Assembly: GCF_029855045.1 (NCBI RefSeq)
Contig: NZ_CP123228.1
Location: 1,984,001-2,048,000 of the forward strand
Direction: 5' to 3'
Source of the DNA: Piscinibacter sp. XHJ-5
Lineage (GTDB): Bacteria > Pseudomonadota > Gammaproteobacteria > Burkholderiales > Burkholderiaceae_C
Length of the DNA: 64,000 nucleotides
Shown here: one piece after another, positions 37,088 to 47,756 of the stretch
How positions within the stretch are numbered: the first letter of the stretch is position 1
How the letters are laid out: the number at the start of each line of letters is the position of its first letter
Translations under genes and position numbers: made by a program
The notes under the pieces: generated by a model
What the model was told of the DNA's origin: nothing
Seen by the model: only the letters and a program-made list of their open reading frames with translations
Databases searched by the model: none

Positions 37088-38141
37088 ACGGCACAAGCAG
37101 CTGCTGCGCGACGGCGTGCCAGGTCGCCATCGAGCCGTCCGATGGCGCAAGGACAGGCGCCTGCTCGAATCCCGAGAAATTGCGTCGCATCGACTCGAGG
37201 TACGACGGGTCGTAGTGCGCCACCAGCAGCGCGCGCACCACCTCGGCGATCTGCCCGGCCTTCGCCTTCTCCTGCCAGCCCTTGACGGTCTCGTTGCCGC
37301 GCAGCGCGCGCAGCGCATCGAGACGCTCGCAGAAGGCGGGCACGTCCTTGACGAAGAAGTCGTAGTCCTCCATCAGCAGCGCCACGCGGGCCTCGAGCGG
37401 CAAGTCGATCCGCAGACACGGCGATGCGCGCATGCGCTCGATCAGCGTTTCCGGCACGCGCAGCTCGCCGACCTTCTTGCTCTCGCTTTCAACCCACACG
37501 ACACGCGCCGGGTCGAAGCGCCGCAACGCGTCCCAGACCCGCGAGTCGAACTGCTTCTGCGTGGGCTGCGGACTGCCGGGAACCAGCCCGAGCACCGAGC
37601 CGCGATGGTTCGCCAGGGCTTCGAGGTCCAGGACCTGCTCGCCGGCACCGTGCAGCGCCTTCAGCAGCCGGCTCTTGCCGGATCCCGTCTTGCCGCACAC
37701 CACCCGGTACGAGAAGCGCAGCGGAAGCTGCTGCAGGTCGGCCATCACCGCGCGCCGGTATTCGCGGTAGCCGCCTTCGAGCACGTGCACCTTGAAGCCG
37801 ATCTGGTCGAGCACCAGCGCGAGCGAGCCGCTGCGCTTGCCGCCGCGCCAGCAGTAGACCAGCGGCTGCCAATCCTTCGGCTTGTCGGCCACCTCGCGCT
37901 CGATGTGCGCGGCGATGTTGCGTGCCACCAGGGCCGCGCCGCGCTTGCGGGCGGCGAACGGGGAGACCTGCTTGTACTCGGTGCCGACGATGCGGCGCTC
38001 CTCGTCGGTGAGGCTGGGCCAGTTCACGGCGCCGGGCAGGCGGTCTTCGGCATGCTCGCTCTGCGACCGCGCGTCGATGACGGTGTCGAACATGTCGAGG
38101 CGCTGGATCGCCTCAGGGGCAGTGATGCTGACAACGGGCAT
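37086..38141 (-). CDS. mnmH: tRNA 2-selenouridine/geranyl-2-thiouridine synthase
   Basis: Replaces sulfur with selenium (through a geranylated intermediate) at the wobble 2-thiouridine of certain tRNAs, using selenophosphate. 351 residues, standard for MnmH/SelU. The rhodanese domain has its Cys97 in VYCWRGGKRSG. The following P-loop domain has GKTGSGKS at 150-157. It is third in the leftward run map-glnD-mnmH, 18 bp after glnD. SelD, the selenophosphate source, is not in the window. The C-terminus overlaps the T-tract of the phaB terminator on the other strand. Confidence 0.93.
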   Translation of the reverse strand: MPVVSITAPEAIQRLDMFDTVIDARSQSEHAEDRLPGAVNWPSLTDEERRIVGTEYKQVSPFAARKRGAALVARNIAAHIEREVADKPKDWQPLVYCWRGGKRSGSLALVLDQIGFKVHVLEGGYREYRRAVMADLQQLPLRFSYRVVCGKTGSGKSRLLKALHGAGEQVLDLEALANHRGSVLGLVPGSPQPTQKQFDSRVWDALRRFDPARVVWVESESKKVGELRVPETLIERMRASPCLRIDLPLEARVALLMEDYDFFVKDVPAFCERLDALRALRGNETVKGWQEKAKAGQIAEVVRALLVAHYDPSYLESMRRNFSGFEQAPVLAPSDGSMATWHAVAQQLLVP

Positions 38142-38159
38142 GTCGCTGCGCGGTCACGC

Positions 38160-40772
38160 CTACGGCGTGATCGCGTCCAGGAGCTCGCTCTCGATTTCCA
38201 GCTGGCTCTTGTTCTGCTGCAGCGCGGAGCCGTCGATGAGGAAGGTGTCCTCGACACGCTCGCCCAGCGTGGTGATCTTGGCGAGCTGCAGGTTGATGTG
38301 GTGCCGCGCCAGCACGCGCGCGATCGCGTAAAGCAGGCCCGAGCGGTCGCTCGTCGACACGCCGAGCAGCCAGCGCTGCGCGCGCTCGTCGGGACGCAAG
38401 GTGACGCGCGGGGTGATCGGGAAGGACTTGACGCGGCGCGACAGGCGGCCGCGGCTCGGCTGGGGCAGCGGGCCGGTCGCCTGCAGCGCGTGCGAGAGCT
38501 GGTTCTCCACCAGCGCGATCATGTCGCGGTAGTGCGGCTCCATGGTCGGGCTGATCACCTGGAAGGTGTCCAGCGCATAGCCGGCCTTGGTGGTATGGAC
38601 CTTGGCGTCGAGGATGTTGAAGCCGGCGCTGTCGAAGTAGCCGCAGATGCGGGCGAAGAGATCGGGCCGATCGGGCGAATACACCAGCACCTGCAGGCCC
38701 TCGCCCAGCGACGACAGCCGCGCGCGCACCACGGGCTCCTCGCTGTCGACGAAACGGTAGAGCGAGCGCGCATGCCAGGCGATGTCGCCGGCGTCGTGGC
38801 GCGCGAAGTAGCTGATCTCCAGCGTCTTCCACAGCGCCGCCTCGGTGTCGGGCAGCAGCGAGTACAGGTTCAGCGTGTGGCGCGCTTCCTTCTTGCGCGC
38901 CTCGATCTCGGCGTCCAGGTTCGGCCGCGCGCCGCCCAACGCGCGCAGCGTGAGCCGATACAGGTCCTCGAGCAGCTTGCCCTTCCAGGCATTCCAGACC
39001 TTGGGGCTGGTCCCGCGGATGTCGGCCACGGTCAGCAGGTACAGGGCGGTGAGCCGGCGCTCGGTGCCCACCAGCTTGGCAAACGCCTCGATCACGTCGG
39101 GGTCGGACAGGTCCTCCTTCTGTGCGATGCGCGACATGGTGAGGTGGCGCTGCACCAGGAACTCGATCAGCGAGGCGTCGTCCTTGTCGATGTCGTGATC
39201 GCGGCAGAAGCTGCGAACCTCCTTGGCGCCGAGGTCGGAGTGGTCGCCGCCGCGTCCCTTCGCCACGTCGTGGAACAGCGCCGCCACGTACAGCACGTAG
39301 GGGCGGTCCCACTGCGAGGCGAGCTGCGAGCAGAACGGGTATTCGTGCGCGTGCTCGGGGATGAAGAAGCGCCGCACGTTGCGCAGCACCATCAGGATGT
39401 GCTGGTCCACCGTGTACACGTGGAAGAGGTCGTGCTGCATCTGCCCGACGATGCGGCGGAACACCCACAGGTAGCGTCCGAGCACCGAGGTCTGGTTCAT
39501 CAGCCGGAAGGCGTGCGTCTGCCCTTCGCTGGCCCGCAGCATCTGCATGAAGGTGGCGCGGTTGGCAGGGTCGCGGCGCCACTGGCCGTTCATGAGCTCG
39601 CGGGCGTTGTACAGCGCGCGCAGGGTGCGTGCCGACAGGCCCTTGGGACCGACCGTCGTCTGGTAGGTGAGGAAGGTCTCGAGGATGGCGTTGGGGTCGC
39701 GCTCGTACAGGTCGTCGCTCGCCACCTCCAGCATGCCGGCGCGCTCGAGGAACTTGTCGTTGATCGGACGCATCGGCGCGTCCTGCAGGCCGCTGACCCG
39801 CTCCTCGATGTTGAGCATCAGGATCTGATTCAGCTGGGCCACCGCCTTGGCGGCCCAGTAGTAGCGGCGCATCAGCACTTCGGAGGCACGCTGGCCCTTG
39901 GTGGCCTGGTAGCCGAAGCTCTCGGCCACCGCCGTCTGCAGGTCGAAGACCAGGCGGTCCTCACGCCGGCCGGCCACCATGTGCAGCCGGGCGCGGATCA
40001 GCTTGAGCACGCCTTCGTTGCGCTGCAGCTGCTTGACCTCGAATGCCGTGATCAATCCCCTGGCGGCGAGCTCGTTCCAGTTCTTGCCCAGGCCCGCGGC
40101 GCGCGCGATCCAGATGACCACTTGCAGGTCGCGCAGGCCTCCCGGGCTTTCCTTGCAGTTGGGCTCCAGCGAGTAGGGTGTGTCCTCGAACTTCTGGTGG
40201 CGCTGGCGCATCTCCAGCGTCTTGGCACGCAGGAAGGCGTGCGCGTCCATCGCATCGGTGTTGGCGCGGCGGAACTGGTTGAACACGCGCCGCGCGCCGC
40301 ACAGGTAGCGCGACTCGAGCAGCGCGGTCTGCACGGTGACGTCGCGGTGGCTCTCCTCCAGACATTCGGCCACGGTGCGCACGCTGGAGCCGATCTCCAG
40401 GCCGATGTCCCAGCAGGCGGTGATCAGGCCCTCGATCGACGAGCGCAGCGCGTCGTTGGCGTGGTCCTGGTCGGGTGGCAGCAGCACCAGCACGTCGACG
40501 TCGGAGTGCGGGAACAGCTCGCCGCGGCCATAGCCGCCCACCGCCAGCAGCGCCGCGCCCGGCGGCATCATGGCGTGCTCCCACAGGTCGATCAGCGTCT
40601 GGTCGACGTGGCGCGTGAGCGCGCGGATCAGTCGCGTCGCGGCGGTCGACGTGGGACGCGATTCGCGGAAGTGCTCGATCAGCGCGGCCTTGCCCTGCCG
40701 GAAGCGCGAGCGCAGCTCGCTGACGCTGCGCGGCGGGCGCGCCGGCTCGCGTGCCTCGGGGACCGCGGACAT
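38160..40772 (-). CDS. glnD: Bifunctional uridylyltransferase/uridylyl-removing enzyme (PII regulator)
   Basis: Senses glutamine and adds or removes UMP on PII proteins, controlling nitrogen assimilation. 870 residues. Nucleotidyltransferase motif [19 protein letters not shown] is near 75-95. The central helical domain has [15 protein letters not shown]. The HD hydrolase domain has [15 protein letters not shown] at about 495-510. Two C-terminal ACT domains (about 690-770 and 800-865) bind glutamine. The frame is open further upstream, but the ATG at 40772 lies two bases after the map stop and starts family sequence. It is transcribed with map and probably mnmH. Confidence 0.96.
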   Translation of the reverse strand: MSAVPEAREPARPPRSVSELRSRFRQGKAALIEHFRESRPTSTAATRLIRALTRHVDQTLIDLWEHAMMPPGAALLAVGGYGRGELFPHSDVDVLVLLPPDQDHANDALRSSIEGLITACWDIGLEIGSSVRTVAECLEESHRDVTVQTALLESRYLCGARRVFNQFRRANTDAMDAHAFLRAKTLEMRQRHQKFEDTPYSLEPNCKESPGGLRDLQVVIWIARAAGLGKNWNELAARGLITAFEVKQLQRNEGVLKLIRARLHMVAGRREDRLVFDLQTAVAESFGYQATKGQRASEVLMRRYYWAAKAVAQLNQILMLNIEERVSGLQDAPMRPINDKFLERAGMLEVASDDLYERDPNAILETFLTYQTTVGPKGLSARTLRALYNARELMNGQWRRDPANRATFMQMLRASEGQTHAFRLMNQTSVLGRYLWVFRRIVGQMQHDLFHVYTVDQHILMVLRNVRRFFIPEHAHEYPFCSQLASQWDRPYVLYVAALFHDVAKGRGGDHSDLGAKEVRSFCRDHDIDKDDASLIEFLVQRHLTMSRIAQKEDLSDPDVIEAFAKLVGTERRLTALYLLTVADIRGTSPKVWNAWKGKLLEDLYRLTLRALGGARPNLDAEIEARKKEARHTLNLYSLLPDTEAALWKTLEISYFARHDAGDIAWHARSLYRFVDSEEPVVRARLSSLGEGLQVLVYSPDRPDLFARICGYFDSAGFNILDAKVHTTKAGYALDTFQVISPTMEPHYRDMIALVENQLSHALQATGPLPQPSRGRLSRRVKSFPITPRVTLRPDERAQRWLLGVSTSDRSGLLYAIARVLARHHINLQLAKITTLGERVEDTFLIDGSALQQNKSQLEIESELLDAITP

Positions 40773-40774
40773 GG

Positions 40775-41608
40775 TCAGTGGCCGACCGCGGCGGGCGCCG
40801 GCTGCTGCCCGGTCACGAATGCCGGCGGCGGCGGGCTGCCGGCCGAGACCGTCAGCACCTCGTAGCCGGTGTCGGTGACCAGCACCGTGTGCTCCCACTG
40901 CGCCGAGAGCGACCGGTCCTTGGTGACGATGGTCCAGCCGTCGGTCATCTCGCGGATCTCGCGCCGGCCGGCGTTGATCATCGGCTCGATGGTGAAGACC
41001 ATGCCGGGCACCAGCTCCTCCAGCGTGCCGGGGCGGCCGTAGTGCAGCACTTGCGGCTCCTCGTGGAAGTTGCGCCCGATGCCGTGGCCGCAGAACTCGC
41101 GCACGACGGAGAAGCCCGCGTTCTCGGCGAAGGTCTGGATCGCGTGTCCGATGTCGCCCAGCCTCGCGCCGGGCTTGACCCTGACGATGCCCTTCCACAT
41201 GGCCTCGTAGGTGAAGTTGCACAGCCGCTTCGCCGCGATCGATCCTTCGCCGACGATGAACATGCGACTGGTGTCGCCGTGCCAGCCGTCCTTGATGACG
41301 GTGACGTCGACATTGACGATGTCGCCGTTCTTCAGCGGCCGGTCGTTCGGAATGCCGTGGCAGACCTGGTGGTTGATCGACGTGCAGATGGACTTCGGGT
41401 ACGGCGTGTAGCCGGGGGGCGCGTAGTTCAGCGGGGCCGGAATGGCGCCCTGCACGTTGACGATGTGGTGGTGCGCGAGCTGATCGAGCCGGTCGGTGGT
41501 CACGCCCGGTTTCACATGCGCGGCGAGCATGTCCAGCACTTCGGATGCGAGCCGTCCGGCGATGCGCATGCCCTCGACATCGGCAGCGGTCTTGATGGAG
41601 ATCGTCAT
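40775..41608 (-). CDS. map: Methionine aminopeptidase, type I
   Basis: Removes the initiator methionine from nascent proteins. 277 residues. Metal ligands are visible in the expected order: [19 protein letters not shown] (two Asp), [12 protein letters not shown] (His), [10 protein letters not shown] (Glu) and the final EHTVLVT (Glu). [15 protein letters not shown] is the His-containing substrate-pocket motif. The C-terminus has a short Pro/Ala-rich extension of about 20 residues ([20 protein letters not shown]) beyond the usual end. First gene of map-glnD-mnmH, divergent from purL across 165 bp. Confidence 0.96.
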   Translation of the reverse strand: MTISIKTAADVEGMRIAGRLASEVLDMLAAHVKPGVTTDRLDQLAHHHIVNVQGAIPAPLNYAPPGYTPYPKSICTSINHQVCHGIPNDRPLKNGDIVNVDVTVIKDGWHGDTSRMFIVGEGSIAAKRLCNFTYEAMWKGIVRVKPGARLGDIGHAIQTFAENAGFSVVREFCGHGIGRNFHEEPQVLHYGRPGTLEELVPGMVFTIEPMINAGRREIREMTDGWTIVTKDRSLSAQWEHTVLVTDTGYEVLTVSAGSPPPPAFVTGQQPAPAAVGH

Positions 41609-41773
41609 GGTCAGATTATGTCTACGGCCCGGCGCCGGGGCGCCTTGACTTCACTGCGTGCAGTTGGCCTTGCACGCGATGGCCCGGGGGGCCATTGTCT
41701 CACTCACCCCGTAAAATCCCGGGTTCCCACCGGGCAGCCATACCCGGTTCAGGCCTTCACTTCAGCCCCCATC

Positions 41774-44700
41774 GTGACGTCCAGCCCCAAGCACCTGCAG
41801 CACTTCGAGGGGGGCAATGCGCTCTCCGCCTTCCGCGCCCAGGCGCTGTTGCCCAAATTGCAAGCGGTCCATCCGCGCATCAGCGGCGTCCACGCCCGCC
41901 ATGTGCACTGGGTCTGGAGCGAGGCCCCGCTGGCGCGGGCGATGCAGGACAAGGCGGAGGGCCTGCTGCGCTACGGCGATCCGTACGCCGGGCCGACGCA
42001 AGGGCCGCTGATCGTCGTCGCACCGCGCCTGGGCACGGTGTCGCCGTGGGCCAGCAAGGCGACCGACATCGCCCACAACTGCGGGCTGGCGATCAAGCGC
42101 GTCGAGCGGGTCACCGAGTACCGCCTCGCGCTGAAAAGCGGCTTGCTGGGCACCAAGGCGCTCGACACCACCGAGCTGCAGGCCGTCGCGGCGCTGCTCC
42201 ACGACCGCATGACCGAGAGCGTGCTGTGGTCGCGCGAGGAAGCGGCCCACCTGTTCGACGAGCAGCCCGGCAGGCCGATGGAGCATGTCGACGTGCTGGG
42301 CCGGGGCCGGGCGGCGCTGGAGCAGGCCAACCGCGAATTCGGCCTCGCGCTGTCCGACGACGAGGTCGACTACCTCGTCGATGCGTTCACCGAGCTGAAG
42401 CGCAATCCGACCGATGTCGAGCTGATGATGTTCGCGCAGGCCAACAGCGAGCATTGCCGGCACAAGATCTTCAACGCGAAGTTCGCCATCGACGGCGTCG
42501 AGCAGGAGCACTCGATGTTCGCGATGATCCGCAACACCCACCGCCTCGCGCCGCAGCACACGGTGATCGCCTACAGCGACAACGCGTCGGTGATGGAAGG
42601 CGGCGAGATCGAGCGCTGGCTGCCGCGCGGCTTCACCAATGCGCCGCAGTACGCGGCCCGGCGCGAGACCGCCCATGTGCTGATGAAGGTGGAGACCCAC
42701 AATCATCCGACAGCCATCTCGCCCTTCCCGGGTGCGTCCACCGGTGCCGGGGGCGAGATCCGCGACGAGGGCGCCACCGGCCGCGGCTCGCGGCCCAAGG
42801 CGGGGCTCACGGGCTTCTCGGTGTCGAACCTGCACCTCCCCGATACCGGCGAGCCGTGGGAGCAGGCGCCCTACGGCAAGCCCGATCACATCGCGAGCCC
42901 GCTGCAGATCATGCTCGACGGCCCGTTGGGCGGCGCGGCGTTCAACAACGAGTTCGGCCGGCCCAACCTCGGGGGCTACTTCCGCGTCTACGAGCAGACC
43001 GTGGACGACCAGCGCCGCGGCTATCACAAGCCCATCATGATCGCGGGCGGCCTGGGCACCATCTCGGCCTCGCAGACGCAGAAGGTCGCGTTTCCCGCCG
43101 GCACCCTGCTGATCCAGCTGGGCGGACCCGGCATGCGCATCGGCATGGGCGGCGGCGCCGCCAGCTCGATGGCCGCCGGTGCCAATGCGGCCGAGCTCGA
43201 CTTCGATTCGGTGCAGCGCGGCAACCCCGAGATCCAGCGGCGCGCGCAGGAGGTCATCAACCATTGCTGGGCGCTCGGCGAGAACAACCCCATCCTCGCG
43301 ATCCACGACGTGGGCGCGGGGGGCATCTCCAACGCCTTCCCCGAGTTGGTGGACGGCGCGCACAAGGGCGCCCGCTTCGACCTGAGCAAGGTGCCGCTGG
43401 AGGAAAGCGGTCTGGCGCCCAAGGAGATCTGGTGCAACGAAAGCCAGGAGCGCTACGTGATGGCGGTGTCGCCCGAGGCGCTGCCGCTGTTCGAGGCGAT
43501 GTGCGAGCGCGAGCGCTGTCCGTTCGCGGTCGTCGGCGTGGCGACCGACGAGAAGCAGCTCGTGCTGGCGGATCCTTCGACGGACGACGCCCCGATCGAC
43601 ATGCCGATGGACGTGCTGCTCGGCAAGCCGCCCAAGATGCACCGTGACGTGAAGCGCGTCGCGCGCCGGCTTCCCGAGCTCGACCTCACCGATGTCGTGC
43701 TCGACAAGGTGGCCTTCGACGTGCTGCGCCACCCCACCGTGGCCAGCAAGCGCTTCCTGATCACCATCGGAGACCGCACGGTCGGCGGGCTCGATCACCG
43801 CGACCAGATGGTCGGACCCTGGCAGGTCCCGGTGGCCGATTGCGCGGTGACGCTGGCCGACTACGCGGGCTTCCGTGGCGAAGCGATGAGCATGGGCGAG
43901 CGCACGCCGCTGGCGGCGCTCGATGCGCCTGCGTCCGGCCGCATGGCTGTCGGCGAGGCCATCACCAACCTCCTCGCCGCGCCGATCGAGCTGCCGCGGG
44001 TGAAGCTGAGCTGCAACTGGATGGCCGCGTGCGGCGAGCCGGGCGAGGACGCCGCGCTGTACGACACCGTGAAGGCGGTGGGCATGGAGCTGTGTCCGGC
44101 GCTGGGCATCAGCGTGCCGGTCGGCAAGGACAGCCTCTCGATGCGCACGCGCTGGAACGAAGGCGAGCAGGGCAAGCAGGTCACTGCGCCGGTGTCGCTG
44201 ATCGTCTCGGCCTTCGCGACGCTCGCCGATGTGCGGCCCACGCTCACGCCGCAGCTCCAGCCCGGCGACACCACGCTCATCCTGATCGACCTGGGCCAGG
44301 GCCGCAACCGCATGGGCGGCTCCATGCTGGCGCAGGTGCTGAACCAGTTCGGCGCCAGCGTGCCCGATGTCGACGACGCGCAGTCGCTCAAGGCGCTGGT
44401 CGCGGCGATCAACGAGCTGCGCGCGGCCGGCCGGCTGCTCGCGTACCACGACCGCAGCGATGGCGGCCTGTGGGCCACCGTGTGCGAAATGGGCTTTGCG
44501 GGCCATCTCGGCGTGAGCTTGAACGTCGACCTGCTGGTCACCGAAGGCGACGGCATCAGCGACAGCCGCGCGGAGTACGGCGACTCCAAGAACTGGGCCA
44601 GCCAGGTCGGCGCACGCCGCCAGGAGCTGACCCTGCGCGCGTTGTTCAACGAGGAGCTCGGCGTCGTCATCCAGGTGCCGACGGGCGTTCGCGACGAGGT

Positions 44701-45757
44701 GATGCAGACCCTGCGGCGCTACGGCCTGTCCAGGCACAGCCATTTCATCGGCAAGTCCAACGACCGCGGCGTGGTGGAGGTCTGGCGCGACACCAAGGCA
44801 GTGTTCAGCGCACCGCTGGCCGACCTGCACCGCACCTGGGACGAGGTCAGCTGGCGCATCGCCCGCCTGCGCGACAACCCGGTGTGTGCCGACGCGGAGC
44901 ATGAGGCCGCGGGCCGCGCCGACGATCCGGGGCTGCACTGGCATCTCGCCTTCGATCCGGCCGAGCCGGTGAGCGCTCCGCTGGTGGCGACCACGCGTCC
45001 CAAGGTGGCCATCCTGCGCGAGCAGGGCGTCAACAGCCACGTCGAGATGAGCCACGTGATGGCCAAGGCCGGCTTCGACGCCTTCGACGTGCACATGAGC
45101 GACCTGCACGCCGGCCGCGCGCGGCTCGAGCAGTTCCAGGGCTTCGTCGCCTGCGGCGGGTTCAGCTACGGCGACACGCTGGGCGCCGGCGAAGGCTGGG
45201 CCCGCTCCATCCTGTTCAGCCCCGGGCTGGCCGATCAGTTCGCCGCGTTCTTCGGCCGTGCCGACACCTTCGCCCTGGGCGTGTGCAACGGCTGCCAGAT
45301 GATGGCGGCGCTGGCGCCGCTGATCCCCGGGGCGCAGGCCTGGCCCAGGTTCACCCGCAACCGCAGCGAGCAGTTCGAGGCACGCCTGTCGCTGGTGGAG
45401 GTGCTGGACAGCCCGTCGATCTTCTTCAGCGGCATGGCCGGCAGCCGCCTGCCGATCGCTGTGGCGCACGGCGAGGGCTTCGCCGACTTCTCCCAGCGCG
45501 GCGACCCGAAGGCGGTGCATCGTGCAATGCGCTTCGTCGACCACCACGGTCGGCCGACCGAGGCGTATCCGTTCAATCCCAACGGCAGTCCCGAGGGACT
45601 GACGGCAGTGACCACCGCGGATGGCCGCTTCACGGTGCTGATGCCGCACCCCGAGCGGGTGTCGCGCAACATTCAGATGAGCTGGACGCCGGGCGACAAG
45701 TCCCAACCCAGCCCGTGGATGCGCATGTTCGCCAACGCGCGGCGTTTCGTCGGCTGA
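41774..45757 (+). CDS. purL: Phosphoribosylformylglycinamidine synthase (single-chain PurL)
   Basis: ATP- and glutamine-dependent fourth step of purine synthesis, in the cytoplasm. 1327 residues, the large proteobacterial form. It contains a PurS-like N-terminus, two AIRS-type synthase halves ([17 protein letters not shown] near residue 305, GKDSLSMRT near 788) and a C-terminal class I glutaminase with Cys1171 in [11 protein letters not shown] and a late His/Glu pair (VLMPHPERV). The start is GTG at 41774: no ATG precedes it in frame, and the next Met is well inside the domain. The 165 bp to map contains a TAAAAT at 41716 but no convincing -35. No operon partner other than the small gene 13 bp downstream. 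Confidence 0.95.
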   Translation: MTSSPKHLQHFEGGNALSAFRAQALLPKLQAVHPRISGVHARHVHWVWSEAPLARAMQDKAEGLLRYGDPYAGPTQGPLIVVAPRLGTVSPWASKATDIAHNCGLAIKRVERVTEYRLALKSGLLGTKALDTTELQAVAALLHDRMTESVLWSREEAAHLFDEQPGRPMEHVDVLGRGRAALEQANREFGLALSDDEVDYLVDAFTELKRNPTDVELMMFAQANSEHCRHKIFNAKFAIDGVEQEHSMFAMIRNTHRLAPQHTVIAYSDNASVMEGGEIERWLPRGFTNAPQYAARRETAHVLMKVETHNHPTAISPFPGASTGAGGEIRDEGATGRGSRPKAGLTGFSVSNLHLPDTGEPWEQAPYGKPDHIASPLQIMLDGPLGGAAFNNEFGRPNLGGYFRVYEQTVDDQRRGYHKPIMIAGGLGTISASQTQKVAFPAGTLLIQLGGPGMRIGMGGGAASSMAAGANAAELDFDSVQRGNPEIQRRAQEVINHCWALGENNPILAIHDVGAGGISNAFPELVDGAHKGARFDLSKVPLEESGLAPKEIWCNESQERYVMAVSPEALPLFEAMCERERCPFAVVGVATDEKQLVLADPSTDDAPIDMPMDVLLGKPPKMHRDVKRVARRLPELDLTDVVLDKVAFDVLRHPTVASKRFLITIGDRTVGGLDHRDQMVGPWQVPVADCAVTLADYAGFRGEAMSMGERTPLAALDAPASGRMAVGEAITNLLAAPIELPRVKLSCNWMAACGEPGEDAALYDTVKAVGMELCPALGISVPVGKDSLSMRTRWNEGEQGKQVTAPVSLIVSAFATLADVRPTLTPQLQPGDTTLILIDLGQGRNRMGGSMLAQVLNQFGASVPDVDDAQSLKALVAAINELRAAGRLLAYHDRSDGGLWATVCEMGFAGHLGVSLNVDLLVTEGDGISDSRAEYGDSKNWASQVGARRQELTLRALFNEELGVVIQVPTGVRDEVMQTLRRYGLSRHSHFIGKSNDRGVVEVWRDTKAVFSAPLADLHRTWDEVSWRIARLRDNPVCADAEHEAAGRADDPGLHWHLAFDPAEPVSAPLVATTRPKVAILREQGVNSHVEMSHVMAKAGFDAFDVHMSDLHAGRARLEQFQGFVACGGFSYGDTLGAGEGWARSILFSPGLADQFAAFFGRADTFALGVCNGCQMMAALAPLIPGAQAWPRFTRNRSEQFEARLSLVEVLDSPSIFFSGMAGSRLPIAVAHGEGFADFSQRGDPKAVHRAMRFVDHHGRPTEAYPFNPNGSPEGLTAVTTADGRFTVLMPHPERVSRNIQMSWTPGDKSQPSPWMRMFANARRFVG

Positions 45758-45770
45758 CCCCGGAGGATTC

Positions 45771-46154
45771 ATGAGCAGCGTGAGCTTTCCCAACTGGTTC
45801 CCGTGGGCGCCGCAGGCGCTGGACCAGCGCTTCAACAACGGCTGGACCTTCGGCAACGTCAACGTGACCCTCGCCAACTCCCGTGCACCGGAGGTGGAGC
45901 GCGAGGTCGTCAGCCGGCACAGCTACGGCCGCCAGATCGGCCGGCTGATGGACGCGGTCGTCAGGATCGCGGCGAAGACCGGAACGCAGGACGATCCGCA
46001 GGTGAAGCCCCTGATCGAGCTCGCGCGGCAGATCGAGGACATCAAGGCGAAGGCCAGGCAGGACCGGGCGAAGGACCTGCTGGACGAGTTGAAGCTGCTC
46101 AAGAGGACCGATCCGAAGGCCTGGGCCGACTTGATGAAGGCGGTCAGCTCGTAG
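45771..46154 (+). CDS. Small protein of unknown function downstream of purL
   Basis: 127 residues, start ATG 45771 with GGAGG upstream, 13 bp after purL. I recognise no domain. The N-terminal third is aromatic-rich (FPNWFPWAPQALDQRFNNGW). The rest is charged and probably helical, with a Lys/Arg/Asp-rich stretch (AKARQDRAKDLLDELKLLK) that could form a coiled coil. No signal peptide or membrane helix. Its last 11 bases overlap the convergent TetR gene end. The context suggests read-through from purL, but no function is proposed. Confidence 0.65.
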   Translation: MSSVSFPNWFPWAPQALDQRFNNGWTFGNVNVTLANSRAPEVEREVVSRHSYGRQIGRLMDAVVRIAAKTGTQDDPQVKPLIELARQIEDIKAKARQDRAKDLLDELKLLKRTDPKAWADLMKAVSS

Positions 46155-46749
46155 CCCCATCGATCATCGCGCGAGCGATCTGCGCCGCTGTCGAGGTGAG
46201 CTGCGGCAGCGTCGCCACCTCGTCCTCCTCGATCGCCTGAAGGATGAGCTCGTTGATCGCGCCGACGATGCCCATCGCGAACGGCATCGGCAGCGGCGCG
46301 GAGCGCGCCGGCGGGGTCGCGGGGCCATTGACCACGTCGAGGATGAACTCGGCCAGCCGCCGGTTGGCGTGCCGCCGCGCCGCCAACCCCTGCGGGCCCA
46401 GCCCCAGGATGGCGATGAACAGCGTGCGCAGCAGCATCGGGTTGCAGGCCAGCGTCGACAGGTACGCGGCCATCGCCTGCTCGACCTGCTGGTGCCAGTC
46501 GCGCTGGGGATCGATGGCCGACCTGAGCACGGCGAGCGCCTGCTCGCTCGCCACCTCGTACAGCGCGATCAGGCATTCCGCCTTGCTGTCGAAGTGCTCG
46601 TAGAAGGTGCGGCGCGACACGCGCGCCTCGGCCGCCAGGTCGGCAATCGTCGTCTCGGCGTAGCCCTTGCGCGCGACGGCGTGAGACATCGCGTCGAGCA
46701 GGCGGCGGCGGTGGTCGGTGAGCGGCGGCGCAGAGACGGCGGTGTCCAT
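46144..46749 (-). CDS. TetR-family transcriptional regulator
   Basis: 201 residues. The N-terminal helix-turn-helix is clear: LLDAMSHAVARKGYAETTIA followed by DLAAEARVSRRTFYEHFDSK, at residues 17-62. The C-terminal domain is a helical ligand pocket without a recognised class. ATG 46749 is chosen because the upstream in-frame residues run into the divergent promoter. It is divergent from the PF10118-type gene; two matching inverted repeats lie between them and are the likely operators for autoregulation and repression of the neighbour. The ligand is unknown. Confidence 0.88.
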   Translation of the reverse strand: MDTAVSAPPLTDHRRRLLDAMSHAVARKGYAETTIADLAAEARVSRRTFYEHFDSKAECLIALYEVASEQALAVLRSAIDPQRDWHQQVEQAMAAYLSTLACNPMLLRTLFIAILGLGPQGLAARRHANRRLAEFILDVVNGPATPPARSAPLPMPFAMGIVGAINELILQAIEEDEVATLPQLTSTAAQIARAMIDGATS

Positions 46750-46769
46750 CGGCGGAGTGGCTGCAAATT

Positions 46770-46785
46770 GGTACTTGACAGTACC
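46770..46785. promoter_or_regulatory. TetR operator candidate 1
   Basis: GGTACT-TGAC-AGTACC, a perfect 6-bp inverted repeat with a four-base spacer, 21 bp upstream of the TetR start. A TTGACA hexamer (46775-46780) sits inside it and could be a -35 box for the rightward gene, so binding would block RNA polymerase. Confidence 0.7.
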
Positions 46786-46818
46786 ACATCGCAGCGTCAC
46801 AGTCAGGCGCAGATGGCT

Positions 46819-46834
46819 GGTACCGATGGGTACC
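46819..46834. promoter_or_regulatory. TetR operator candidate 2
   Basis: GGTACC-GATG-GGTACC, the same 6-4-6 layout as the site 49 bp to the left, and 26 bp before the PF10118-type start. Shared consensus GGTACY-N4-RGTACC supports one regulator binding both sites. Confidence 0.68.
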
Positions 46835-46859
46835 GGTTCATGGACCCCGAGGACACGCC

Positions 46860-47684
46860 ATGACCGAGCTGGTGGTTCGCCGCTTGCTGATCGACCTGGA
46901 AACACCCTTCGAGCGGCACTGGAACGGCGGCGATGCCTTTCGCTCGGCCTACTTCAACGCGCTGTCGATGAGCTTTCCGGTCGGCGAGCAGTTCTTCATC
47001 GACTCCGTGCGCACGGGTGTCAAGTCGCTGCCCCCGGAGCGCCGCGCCTCGTTCGAGGCCGAAGTGCAGGGCTTCATCGGCCAGGAGGCGACGCACCGGC
47101 GCATCCATGCGCTGTTCAACGGGCAGCTCGCGCGCCTTGGCTATGTCAATGCGTGGGAGCCGCGCATCCTGAAGCGTCTGGAGCGCATGAAGGCGCTGAC
47201 CGATCCGCGCCATGCGGTGGCCATCACCGCCGCCACCGAGCACTTCACCGCCATCCTCGCGCAGCACCTGCTGGAGCATCCGCAGGCGCTCGAAGGCGCG
47301 CCGCAGCGCCTGACGACGCTCTGGTTCTGGCATGCCTGCGAGGAGTCGGAGCACCGCAGCGTGGCATTCGACGTGTACCGCGCACTGGGCGGCAACGAGG
47401 TGTGGCGCCGGCGCTGGATGCGGCTGATCACGTTCCACTTCACCACCGACGTGCTGCGCCAGACGGCGCGCAACCTGTGGCACGACGGCGAGCTGTTCCA
47501 CTGGCGCACCTGGCGAAGCGCGGCGAGCTTCTTCTTCGGCGGCCACGGCCTGGTGCGCCACGCCTTCCGGCCCTGGCGGTCCTACTTCCGCGCCGACTTC
47601 CATCCATCCCACCAGGATGGGACTCTGGCAGCGCACTGGCTGCGCCGGCACGAAGCCGACTACAACGTCGTCAGAAGCGCTTGA
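46860..47684 (+). CDS. PF10118-type predicted metal-dependent hydrolase
   Basis: 274 residues of the family annotated as predicted metal-dependent hydrolase (PF10118). A ferritin-like helical pattern with acidic and His residues is visible: IGQEATHRRIH, AATEHFTAIL and HACEESEHRSVAFDVY, which fits a di-iron or di-metal carboxylate site. No membrane helix is certain, although FHFTTDVLRQTARN and AASFFFGGHG are somewhat hydrophobic. The real reaction is not established for the family. It is divergent from the TetR gene, which probably represses it. Confidence 0.85.
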   Translation: MTELVVRRLLIDLETPFERHWNGGDAFRSAYFNALSMSFPVGEQFFIDSVRTGVKSLPPERRASFEAEVQGFIGQEATHRRIHALFNGQLARLGYVNAWEPRILKRLERMKALTDPRHAVAITAATEHFTAILAQHLLEHPQALEGAPQRLTTLWFWHACEESEHRSVAFDVYRALGGNEVWRRRWMRLITFHFTTDVLRQTARNLWHDGELFHWRTWRSAASFFFGGHGLVRHAFRPWRSYFRADFHPSHQDGTLAAHWLRRHEADYNVVRSA

Positions 47685-47756
47685 CGCGCATCCCCACCCC
47701 GGTCCTGTCCCGCAAGCGGAGGAGCAGCCGGGCGAGCGCAAGCGCGGCAGTCGTCG

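Noticed and set aside
41762..45877. 1371-codon antisense open frame across purL
   Set aside because: Shadow of the well-supported PurL gene; no family character.
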